NCBI GenBank assembly: GCA_013044365.1
Contig: JABEUP010000130.1
Span: 1 to 5,804 of the forward strand
Length of the DNA: 5,804 nt
Origin: Acidimicrobiaceae bacterium
GTDB lineage: Bacteria > Actinomycetota > Acidimicrobiia > Acidimicrobiales > Acidimicrobiaceae
Direction: 5' to 3'
The translations under genes were made by a program, and so were the position numbers. The notes under the pieces were generated by a model that was not told where the DNA came from, searched no databases, and was given only the letters and a program-made list of their open reading frames with translations. Below are positions 1 through 5,705 of the stretch, piece after piece (the first letter of the stretch is position 1; each line of letters begins with the position of its first letter).

Positions 1-39
1 CATCAAGTCTGTAGGCAAGACTTTCCCAAGAAATACTCT

Positions 40-220
40 GCAAACTTCTCCGACTCACTTAGAGGTCAACCCAACAAAAACCCAACAAAGCGGTTTCGTC
101 GTGCATCATTTTGATTCACATAGCTGCAGTAATATTTGTGACACCCTTGCCTACCAGCCATTATGCGATATTCTGACACTAGAAGAAGCCTGTTGGAGCG
201 GGCTTGATCTATCTTTGGAT
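40..220. repeat. Left copy of a long direct repeat (element-end sequence)
   Basis: This stretch recurs in the same orientation at 5534-5713. From 62 to 220 the two copies align without a gap to 5555-5713, with about 26 mismatches in 159 positions by hand count; a shorter match at 40-50 (GCAAACTTCTC against GCAAACTACTC) extends the repeat leftward past a one-base indel. The right copy leads straight into a tRNA-Arg 3' fragment, but the left copy ends in CTTTGGAT where the right has CTACGGAT, and no tRNA sequence follows. I infer that this is the end of a related integrative element, or an older att-proximal region whose core has decayed. The open frame crossing this copy is closed by a stop in the right copy, so the repeat itself is probably not protein coding. 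Confidence 0.85.
68..89. promoter_or_regulatory. Tandem 11-bp repeat, candidate integrase arm-type sites (left copy)
   Basis: Two perfect head-to-tail units of AACCCAACAAA occupy 68-78 and 79-89. The same pair is unchanged at 5561-5582, inside the best conserved block of the long repeat. Short tandem direct repeats beside an attachment core are typical of the arm sites bound by the N-terminal domain of tyrosine integrases, or of excisionase sites. That role is inferred; no integrase is present in the window to match them to. Confidence 0.5.
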
Positions 221-424
221 AGTCAGCGACAGCAGCGTCTGTTCGAAAGTTATATGGAGTTAATTGAACGAAATCAACTAGTAAAGTCGCCACTTAGTCG
301 CAGGAAACGGTCCAGACTACCAGGATGACCTAATAAAGTTCAATGGATCTGAGCAAGTTCACTGATCGCCCAAACTAGAGAATTAATGTCCAGATCTCGC
401 AGTTCAGCCGCGAAGGAGGGCTAT

Positions 425-472
425 ATGACTTCTAAGCCAGGTGAAGCCGTACCGCTTGGACGGAACGGTTAG
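425..472 (+). CDS. Possible tiny or interrupted ORF behind a strong ribosome-binding site
   Basis: AAGGAGG at 413-419 lies five bases before ATG 425, the best Shine-Dalgarno in the window. The frame reads MTSKPGEAVPLGRNG and stops at TAG 470-472. The same frame is then open, starting with GTG at 473, for 36 more codons until TAG 581-583. It could be a leader peptide, a genuine small protein, or a roughly 50-residue gene broken by an amber mutation. I do not recognise the sequence, and no neighbour in the same orientation lies close enough to suggest coupling. Confidence 0.25.
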   Translation: MTSKPGEAVPLGRNG

Positions 473-810
473 GTGCACAAAACGGCCAGGAACGACGAAC
501 AGAGTGCACCTGACACGAAGTTTCCGCCGTGTGATCACCGGGGAGATGATGAACGCAAAGCTTGCACGTGGCATGATATTTAGTCATGATCAGGGGCTAT
601 ATAAAAGGAGTTCAGAGCTGCAGAACTTTGCGCTCGGATCCCCCCAAGTTGGATGCACCAGCGGAATGGTATCCCAGTTTTTAGCTGTGGATAAAATACG
701 CGAGAATACCAAACGATAACAATGGTAGTCGCAAGTTCATTCGTGACATCTTTAACCTTCGATTCTGCATTTTGGCAAATACATGAAATAAGCTTCTGAA
801 TGTCGTACAC

Positions 811-839
811 TTGGGTGTGAGCTGCCTGAGGACTATGCT
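811..839 (+). promoter_or_regulatory. Possible promoter of the DUF6932 operon
   Basis: TTGGGT (811-816) and TATGCT (834-839) are separated by 17 bases and lie about 65 bases before the TTG start at 906. The match to the bacterial housekeeping consensus is partial: three of six bases at -35 and four of six at -10. It is the best placed candidate for the rightward operon, but no operator is evident. Confidence 0.3.
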
Positions 840-905
840 TCTGCAAGCTGTTCAGTACGATGTGGTTTCAAACCCATTCGCGGAAGCATATTGTGAAGGC
901 CAAAA

Positions 906-1385
906 TTGATTCCTGTATTTGACCAAGGCGGGGTGTTGCCACCAGGCAGATATTTAGCTACAGCCAGCGAATTTGAGCAACGTTTTGTCAATACGTTCCC
1001 ATCGTCTGCTACGAGAGCAAAACTCTACGGAGGATGGCGTCGAAGACGAGAGGAGTTACAATCCTTAGTTCTCATTGAACAGGAGTGGATCGATGGCAGT
1101 TTTGTAACGGGAAAGTCGAATCCTCAAGATATCGACGTGGTTACTTTCATTTTGGCACATGAACTAGAGGCGCTTGCCATCCCTGATCGCCAAAGGGTAC
1201 TCGAGCTTACGGTCTTGGACCATTCTAAAATTGTATTTGGGTGCGACAGCTATCTGGTCGTAGCTCATCAAGAGGGCCACCCTTCTTATGATCAATTCCT
1301 CTATTGCAGGGGATACTGGGACAACTGGTGGTCAAGATCTCGCACTGGAAGTCAAAAAGGTTACGTAGAAGTGAGAGCCGAGTAA
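906..1385 (+). CDS. DUF6932-type protein with nucleotidyltransferase-like motif
   Basis: This 159-residue protein begins MIPVFDQGGVLPPG, the opening I associate with the DUF6932 family, whose members are of similar size. Residues 64-78 carry GSFVTGKSNPQDIDV: a GS followed by D75 and D77, resembling the GS...DxD active site of minimal nucleotidyltransferases. Whether the fold is catalytic is not established. The start is TTG at 906; the frame has a TGA at 894, no ATG or GTG fits, and AAGG at 896-899 is a suitably spaced ribosome-binding site. A region rich in W, Y and S at residues 137-146 precedes the C-terminus. The stop TAA overlaps the next gene's ATG by one base (TAATG), so the two are probably translationally coupled. 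In a defence island an NTase-like protein could modify a partner protein, a tRNA or a nucleotide; this is inference only. Confidence 0.75.
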   Translation: MIPVFDQGGVLPPGRYLATASEFEQRFVNTFPSSATRAKLYGGWRRRREELQSLVLIEQEWIDGSFVTGKSNPQDIDVVTFILAHELEALAIPDRQRVLELTVLDHSKIVFGCDSYLVVAHQEGHPSYDQFLYCRGYWDNWWSRSRTGSQKGYVEVRAE

Positions 1386-2365
1386 TGAGCGAAACTGATA
1401 CTCTCAAACAAGAGCTTAGATCACTTTTGGAAATCCTAAAGTCCTTGGAAAGTCAGCCAATCGAACAGTGGTCTCCCGAGTGGATGAACATGCAGTCACT
1501 TCTTGCTCGGCAAACTGATTTGCTCCGTTGGATAGATCTGGCTGAAGGAATGTTTGAGTTTGAAATGACGCTTACAGGAAGTGAGATCCACAACTCGTCC
1601 GTTGACGTCGCTTTTTTGGGAAAACTCCTATCCACTCTACAAGCAACTGTCAATGCAGTAGGAGAGTCGATAGTCACGGGAAATCCGACAACTAATAGAA
1701 GATTCAAATCAAATATTCTTGAACAGGCAAATATGAGGCTCGTAGGAACCCATTCTGGTTCATTTGTGATGGGCATGGCAGGTCCGACAGGTCGAGATAT
1801 TCAACTCAGTTTCGAGGACAACGAGGACAACGAGGACAACGAGGAAGACCTGGCAGTCCCAATTTTCGATGAAGCTATTAAAAAGGTATTAGATGTGCTC
1901 GATGCTGCGGAAAATGATGTTGATTCGCAAAATCTGCCTACAGCGATTAGCGATCTTGGCGGACATCGTCCGTTGAAAAGGATGATTGATTTCGCTAGTG
2001 TGTTAGCTGCCAGCAACGTCGATATAATTGCCGTCGACAGATCGCCTTTTCGTGCGTATGCCCGTGAATGTCGGCTTAGCGCATCTGGGGCCCATCGTCT
2101 TCAAAAAGTATTGGCTAGGACGCATTTGACAACGGAGCGCATTTCCATGCAGGGTCGATTGACCGGCATACGTTGGAAAAGCGGAATTTTCGATCTGGAT
2201 ACGGAAGATCGTGGAATTGTAACAGGAAAAATACCAATTGAGCTACGTCGCGAAGTTAGAGATGTGTTCGACAGTCTGGTCAATGTTGTCATTGAGAGAA
2301 CTATTACACAAACGGAGGTGGAGGGTGAGTCAAAAACCCTGTACAGATTGGTAGAGATAGGTTAA
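1385..2365 (+). CDS. Uncharacterised partner of the DUF6932 protein
   Basis: ATG 1385 overlaps the upstream stop by one base, giving a 326-residue protein; the frame is open further up, but only inside the DUF6932 gene. I do not recognise a named family. The first 55 residues are rich in leucine and charged residues and are probably helical. Residues 118-142 include a glycine- and serine-rich segment (GTHSGSFVMGMAG). Residues 144-152 are three exact EDN units, followed by EED, then VPIFDEAIKKVLDVLDAAEND, which looks helical. The C-terminal part (about 215-326) is mixed alpha/beta with a strand-like RLTGIRWKSGIFDLD. No signal peptide or membrane segment is visible, so it is likely cytoplasmic. 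The tight coupling suggests the two proteins act as a pair, perhaps effector and regulator. No catalytic motif is certain. Confidence 0.8.
   Translation: MSETDTLKQELRSLLEILKSLESQPIEQWSPEWMNMQSLLARQTDLLRWIDLAEGMFEFEMTLTGSEIHNSSVDVAFLGKLLSTLQATVNAVGESIVTGNPTTNRRFKSNILEQANMRLVGTHSGSFVMGMAGPTGRDIQLSFEDNEDNEDNEEDLAVPIFDEAIKKVLDVLDAAENDVDSQNLPTAISDLGGHRPLKRMIDFASVLAASNVDIIAVDRSPFRAYARECRLSASGAHRLQKVLARTHLTTERISMQGRLTGIRWKSGIFDLDTEDRGIVTGKIPIELRREVRDVFDSLVNVVIERTITQTEVEGESKTLYRLVEIG
1814..1840 (+). repeat. In-frame 9-bp tandem repeat encoding EDN
   Basis: Three perfect copies of GAGGACAAC (1814-1822, 1823-1831, 1832-1840) are followed by a degenerate fourth, GAGGAAGAC. Each unit is three codons, so copy-number change would lengthen or shorten an acidic linker without breaking the frame. 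It lies at the junction between the N-terminal part of the partner protein and its helical middle region. Confidence 0.9.
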
Positions 2366-2535
2366 GTGACACTTCACTTTCGCCTCGTTTTATGTAGTTA
2401 CAGCTGTAATTTAGCCTGCAATGCCGCAACCTACCGAGACGCTCTGACCGTCTTTGCCGAAGCTGCCTGAAGCGAATTCGACCGGTCTCCAAGACAACGG
2501 AGAGTCACTTTACCAAAAAACTCAGCGACGATGGT

Positions 2536-2560
2536 TTGCCTATCTAATAATTGTAGGCAA
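2536..2560 (-). terminator. Hairpin between convergent genes, possible terminator
   Basis: TTGCCTA (2536-2542) and TAGGCAA (2554-2560) form a seven-base-pair stem with an 11-base loop, about 30 bases past the stop of the DUF3644 gene on the minus strand. No T-run follows immediately; a run of six T on the minus strand comes some 20 bases later. The rest of 2366-2590 holds no gene but has a perfect 12-bp palindrome TTACAGCTGTAA (2398-2409) and AAGTGACACTT across the end of the plus-strand operon. Transcription from both sides must end here, but none of these is a textbook terminator. Confidence 0.3.
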
Positions 2561-2590
2561 CAGACGTGAAACGTATAGGAGTCACCTAAA

Positions 2591-3520
2591 TTATCGGAAT
2601 ATAGACTCGTTTTCGTTGCAATATTGTTCAACCTTATTTTTCCACCGTTCATACCAGTACCAGGTATTGCCAACCTTATGGCCATAACCCTTGCCCGACA
2701 CTTTAGCATCAGTTGTCTTCCACAAATTAGTGTGATGATGCATTTCGAAGCGGGAGAACCCTGCTTCATGCATTGCTTCCACAATCTGAGAGGGAAGATA
2801 TTTGGGCCGCTCGACTTCCTTGATCGCCCAATATTCGGTCTCAATTGTCTGACCAATCTCGGAGTTGGGGTCGTTGAATTCCACTACCTTATCTGCCTGT
2901 CCAGCTCGCGATGTGAGCTTTTTCGTGAAAAGTAATCGGTACGAGTATCGCTCACTGTTATACTCATCACTTGTCAACGCAGTATCGAATTCGGCGATGT
3001 AGTAATTCAATCTTTCCGGAATCCTGTGTTTAGTCGACCTCCTACTGAGTTCTGGCGATTGGTCTGCGAACTGCAAACTAAATGAAAGGTTCTTATCGAT
3101 GCCGAGTTCAGGTCCGAAAAGCAGTTTCAGATAATGATTATAGTTTAGAACACAAGCCTGGTACCTAGCGCTTAGGTAGTCGTCAAGCCTCAGGGTCATT
3201 TGGTGTTCAATTTCATTGCGTAGACCGATGAGGAAGCGAAGGTTGTTGGCAGTGTCTCTGTCTATTGGGCTCGCAGTTTCATCTAGACAGCGTCCAAGTT
3301 CCCAGTGCTTGTATGCTTTCTTTCCAATCCGTTGATAGCGTCGACGTTTTGGGAGCTGATCGTAGTACCGATATTCAATTCCCTTTTTCCTGTAGTAAGC
3401 GTGCAGAAGGTAAGTCCATGCGATTGTCATCAGAACGATATACGTTTCGGACTTAAACTGAATAAGCGGATTATTGAATATCTGAACTGCGGCAAGAGCG
3501 GATTCTCTTGATTTGGTCAC
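2591..3520 (-). CDS. DUF3644 domain protein with HEPN-type RNEIEH motif
   Basis: The protein has 309 residues from GTG 3520. Its N-terminus, SRESALAAVQIFNNPLI (about 4-20) then FKSETYIVLMTIAWTYLLHA, is the typical DUF3644 opening. LRFLIGLRNEIEH at residues 94-106 holds R101 and H106, the RX4H spacing of HEPN ribonucleases. The C-terminal block MHHHTNLWKTTDAK...GKGYGHKV...WYWYERW is also characteristic of the family as I recall it. HEPN proteins commonly act as RNases in toxin-antitoxin and abortive-infection systems; RNase activity here is inferred. The frame stays open 28 codons upstream (to 3604) and reads like coding sequence there (RAVYSIQREL), but offers no ATG, GTG or TTG, so the true N-terminus may be longer, use a rare start, or be damaged. 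It follows the restriction genes on the same strand after a 238-base gap. Confidence 0.85.
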   Translation of the reverse strand: MTKSRESALAAVQIFNNPLIQFKSETYIVLMTIAWTYLLHAYYRKKGIEYRYYDQLPKRRRYQRIGKKAYKHWELGRCLDETASPIDRDTANNLRFLIGLRNEIEHQMTLRLDDYLSARYQACVLNYNHYLKLLFGPELGIDKNLSFSLQFADQSPELSRRSTKHRIPERLNYYIAEFDTALTSDEYNSERYSYRLLFTKKLTSRAGQADKVVEFNDPNSEIGQTIETEYWAIKEVERPKYLPSQIVEAMHEAGFSRFEMHHHTNLWKTTDAKVSGKGYGHKVGNTWYWYERWKNKVEQYCNENESIFR

Positions 3521-3678
3521 AAGTTCCCGCTGGATGGAATAGACGGCCCGTTCCCGTGCCCCCTGTTGGTTTTCTTGTCCAAAGTAATTCCTAAAAATCG
3601 CCCGCTAAGAATTCTTGACTCTGGATTTCCACGGTGAGAAAGCCATTCTTCGCTAGAACTGATCTTCCGACGATTCAT
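3517..3678 (-). CDS. Possible 53-residue ORF overlapping the DUF3644 start
   Basis: On the minus strand ATG 3678 opens a frame starting MNRRKISSSEEWLSHRGNP and ending at TGA 3517-3519, which overlaps the GTG start of the DUF3644 gene as GTGA. That overlap is a common sign of translational coupling. There is no good ribosome-binding site. A second short frame (MTHEKSLIDESSEDQF, 3703 down to 3653) overlaps its beginning, and the DUF3644 frame also runs open beneath its end. The three adjoining frames could be pieces of one longer N-terminal region split by frameshifts rather than a separate gene. I do not recognise the product. Confidence 0.3.
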   Translation of the reverse strand: MNRRKISSSEEWLSHRGNPESRILSGRFLGITLDKKTNRGHGNGPSIPSSGNL

Positions 3679-3758
3679 CGATCAGTGACTTCTCGTGAGT
3701 CATGAGTGCTTCCCACTATCAGATCAACTGTAACGGCTGAAAGGAGAAAATCAATACT

Positions 3759-4334
3759 TCAGATTAGCTCAGAAACTAAGAAATTACCTCGTCCGTTTGT
3801 CAAAAGCAAACGCTCGACGTCTGAAAGCCTATCTCCATAAGGTTCCATCCAATCAAATGCGCGATCCGCTTGGAAACTAAGCCAAGAGGTGTCCCTTCCC
3901 GTTGCGCCCGTGTGCTGACCCATATGACCAATCACAAATTCGTTCAAGACTTCCTTAGAAAGTAGCCAGGCTTGAACATCAAATGGTGACAAACCTACAC
4001 ATAAACAATAGTCATACTCCTGATCTCGAATCTGCTGAAATTTGAATCCACCATTTTTCCAAAGAGTTGACATTTTGATCTCAATCCGGTGACCATTTAT
4101 TATCCGATCTGCATCGCTATTTCGAGATCGCACAACATCAAAGCCTTTTGCGGCGGCCCAACCAGCCACTAATGCTTCGCCTACTGCACCTTTGGTACGG
4201 GAAGGAACCCGGAGAATCCATTCGAAGGGACTTCCAATCCATGGATCGTCTGCATCCGAAACATAGTCTGGAGCAAGAGATGCAGAGAGGGTTGCGAGAA
4301 TCTGCACATCAGGGTCTGAAATTGGCTGAATCAT
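3759..4334 (-). CDS. Type II-like restriction endonuclease, PD-(D/E)XK fold
   Basis: This 191-residue protein most likely cleaves DNA that lacks the methylation set by its neighbour. Residues 48-58 (KGAVGEALVAG) contain E53 in a helix typical of the first element of PD-(D/E)XK nucleases. D76 and then E85-I-K87 (in ADRIINGHRIEIKMS) give the D...ExK metal site, followed by KFQQIRDQEYDYCLCVGLSP, a segment usual after the core. GHMGQHTGATGRDTSWLSF (about 136-154) is a conserved-looking downstream block of unknown role, perhaps DNA contact. ATG 4334 lies two bases after the methyltransferase stop, with AAAGG just upstream inside the methyltransferase's last codons, so the two are co-transcribed with the methyltransferase first. 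The recognition sequence cannot be read from the protein. Length and motifs look intact. Confidence 0.8.
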   Translation of the reverse strand: MIQPISDPDVQILATLSASLAPDYVSDADDPWIGSPFEWILRVPSRTKGAVGEALVAGWAAAKGFDVVRSRNSDADRIINGHRIEIKMSTLWKNGGFKFQQIRDQEYDYCLCVGLSPFDVQAWLLSKEVLNEFVIGHMGQHTGATGRDTSWLSFQADRAFDWMEPYGDRLSDVERLLLTNGRGNFLVSELI

Positions 4335-4336
4335 TA

Positions 4337-5311
4337 TTAGCCTTTACTGATTCCGGGGAACTCTATGAGACTGACAGGGAAACCTAAAAGGTTGTTCCCT
4401 AGGCGTTTAGTAATTATGTCGATTGCCTCCTGGTTTTGATCGACCATAACAAATCGACGATTAAGATTTTGTGCAACTGCTCCAGTTGTACCACTTCCTG
4501 CAAAGAAATCCAAGACCCAGTCACCTGGTTCACTGCTTGCATGGATAATCCTACGCAAAATGCCTTCAGGCTTCTGCGTAGGATAGCCGGTCTTCTCCTT
4601 TCCCATTGGAGAAACAATCGTGTGCCACCAAACGTCAGTCGGAAGCTTGCCCAGAGCGGCCTTCTCAGGTGTCACAAGACCCGGGGCCATATATGGTTCT
4701 CGGTCAACTTCCGTGCTGTTGAAATAATACCGACTTGGATCCTTAACATATACAAGTATGTTGTCATGTTTCGCAGGCCACTTTTTCGTCGAACGAGCTC
4801 CATAGTCATAGGCCCAAATTATTTCATTCAGAAACGACTCACGACCAAATAACGCATCGAGAAGAACCTTTGCATAGTGTACTTCTCGATAGTCGAGATG
4901 CAAGTATAGCGTACCATCTCCAGTGAGAAGCCTCCAGGCTTGCTCAAGGCGTGGTTCCAGAAACTCCCAATAGTCACCGAATGCGTCGTTATATCCAAAA
5001 GCTACGCCTTTTACAGTTTGGTACGTCTGGCCCTTGAATCCGACACGGTTGCCAGTGGCTGAGCGCGTGGTTTTCATCGTCTGACGTGTTTGTACTTTCC
5101 CTGTATTGAAGGGCGGATCAATATAGATGAGGCGGAAACTTGCATCTGGCAGCGTCCGAAGAAATTCCAAATTGTCACCCTTGACAACGAGGTTATCTCC
5201 ACTCGGCGTCCAGGGCAGTTCATCGGCTAGACAATCACTAGAAAGGGTCATGACTGGCAGCCTATAACGATCCATCAGGGCCGTATGCAACAAGAAGACA
5301 CTAAAACACAC
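4337..5311 (-). CDS. DNA methyltransferase, beta class (N6-adenine or N4-cytosine)
   Basis: The enzyme transfers a methyl group from S-adenosylmethionine to a base in the recognition site and so protects host DNA. Motif IV, DPPF (65-68, in RLIYIDPPFNTG), comes before motif I, DFFAGSGTTG (268-277), which is the beta-class order. YPTQKPEGILRRII (243-256) is the motif X-like segment just before motif I. The target-recognition region probably lies between about 170 and 240. The longest frame starts at GTG 5311 (324 residues), but the first 12 or more residues look unlike the family; ATG 5275 or ATG 5251 (AGG ten bases upstream) are likelier starts. No control-protein gene accompanies it. It is the first gene of the pair, so the methyltransferase would be made before the nuclease. 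Confidence 0.9.
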   Translation of the reverse strand: MCFSVFLLHTALMDRYRLPVMTLSSDCLADELPWTPSGDNLVVKGDNLEFLRTLPDASFRLIYIDPPFNTGKVQTRQTMKTTRSATGNRVGFKGQTYQTVKGVAFGYNDAFGDYWEFLEPRLEQAWRLLTGDGTLYLHLDYREVHYAKVLLDALFGRESFLNEIIWAYDYGARSTKKWPAKHDNILVYVKDPSRYYFNSTEVDREPYMAPGLVTPEKAALGKLPTDVWWHTIVSPMGKEKTGYPTQKPEGILRRIIHASSEPGDWVLDFFAGSGTTGAVAQNLNRRFVMVDQNQEAIDIITKRLGNNLLGFPVSLIEFPGISKG

Positions 5312-5335
5312 TTCTAGTTTTAGGGTGTCGGACGC

Positions 5336-5461
5336 GTGGCACAGCTAGAATTCCAGAATCTGACGTATCTCTGCCTTTCAGACGCTACCAAGAACAAGAC
5401 TCTTGTTGAAGGGACTATCGGACCAAAGCGCACGTTTGAAGTCAAGTATCAGTTGCAGTAG
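5336..5461 (+). CDS. Possible 41-residue ORF divergent from the methyltransferase
   Basis: GTG 5336 opens a frame reading VAQLEFQNLTYLCLSDATKNK and ending FEVKYQLQ before TAG 5461. Its codons and residue mix look protein-like, but there is no clear ribosome-binding site and an in-frame TAG lies just upstream (15 bases before the GTG). It could be a small gene, a remnant of a longer gene, or chance. It does not resemble a helix-turn-helix control protein. The region 5312-5533 otherwise holds the inverted repeat at 5393-5407 and presumably the methyltransferase promoter. Confidence 0.25.
   Translation: MAQLEFQNLTYLCLSDATKNKTLVEGTIGPKRTFEVKYQLQ
5393..5407. repeat. Short perfect inverted repeat upstream of the methyltransferase
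   Basis: AACAAG (5393-5398) and CTTGTT (5402-5407) are separated by three bases. It sits 82 bases before the GTG start of the methyltransferase on the minus strand and inside the 41-codon frame. It could be an operator-type site or a small hairpin. No second copy was seen. Confidence 0.35.
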
Positions 5462-5560
5462 CTTGGCAGAATCCGATCGACCTTGCACTTTGCTAGATTC
5501 ACGAGGCTGAACGGGAGCATTAAATAAAAGCCAGCAAACTACTCAATTCGATCTGAGGAG

Positions 5561-5582
5561 AACCCAACAAAAACCCAACAAA
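5561..5582. promoter_or_regulatory. Tandem 11-bp repeat, candidate integrase arm-type sites (right copy)
   Basis: Two perfect units of AACCCAACAAA lie at 5561-5571 and 5572-5582, about 125 bases from the tRNA core. Distance and direct orientation suit arm-type binding sites of a tyrosine integrase. The role is inferred from position and conservation with 68-89. Confidence 0.5.
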
Positions 5583-5594
5583 GCGGTTTCATCG

Positions 5595-5621
5595 TGCATC
5601 ATCTTGATTCGCATTGATGCA
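5595..5621. repeat. Inverted repeat inside the right element end
   Basis: TGCATCA (5595-5601) and TGATGCA (5615-5621) form a seven-base inverted repeat with a 13-base spacer. In the left copy the right arm has changed and only TGCA...TGCA remains. It lies between the candidate arm sites and the tRNA core, where integrase accessory factors would bind, and its loss on the left fits an inactive left end. The function is inferred. Confidence 0.4.
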
Positions 5622-5705
5622 GCAATATTTGCGACACCTACATTTACCAGCCATTATGCGACATTCTGAAACCAGCTGGAGCCCGCTGGAGCGAGCTTGA
5701 TCTAT

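Larger units (their letters stand above)
221..905. other. Long stretch without a confident gene
   Basis: No reading frame here has the features of a recognisable protein. A frame open from base 2 to 328 crosses the left repeat and may be either the tail of a gene outside the window or chance. A strong ribosome-binding site at 413-419 precedes only a 15-codon frame (425-472). Open frames at 441-719 on the plus strand and 580-846 on the minus strand show no convincing motif or start signal. The right end carries a possible promoter (811-839) for the DUF6932 operon. Such a long empty stretch suggests decayed element sequence or an unrecognised RNA. Confidence 0.5.

Noticed and set aside
627..633. 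GCGCTCG, identical to the expected 5' acceptor strand of the tRNA-Arg
   Set aside because: It is followed by GATCCCC rather than a D-arm, so it is not a tRNA 5' half.
441..719. 92-codon plus-strand open frame
   Set aside because: It has no ribosome-binding site at its start, no recognisable motif and an unusual residue mix; probably chance in a gene-free stretch.
580..846. 88-codon minus-strand open frame
   Set aside because: No start signal or family resemblance, and its end runs through sequence equally open on the other strand.
1736..2098. RX4H (RLVGTH) and RX6H (RLSASGAH) strings in the DUF6932 partner, as a possible HEPN motif
   Set aside because: Neither has the polar residue after R or the flanking hydrophobic helix pattern of HEPN active sites; short spaced R...H pairs are common by chance.
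2431..2856. 141-codon minus-strand frame overlapping the end of the DUF3644 gene
   Set aside because: It is a shadow of the DUF3644 coding sequence in another frame, with no family features.
3658..3686. Inverted repeat ACTGATC/GATCAGT as terminator of the restriction operon or operator of DUF3644
   Set aside because: The 15-base loop and absence of a T-run make a terminator unlikely, and one copy gives no support for an operator.
3794..3812. Inverted repeat CGTTTG/CAAACG
   Set aside because: It lies within the coding end of the endonuclease gene, is short, and is probably incidental.
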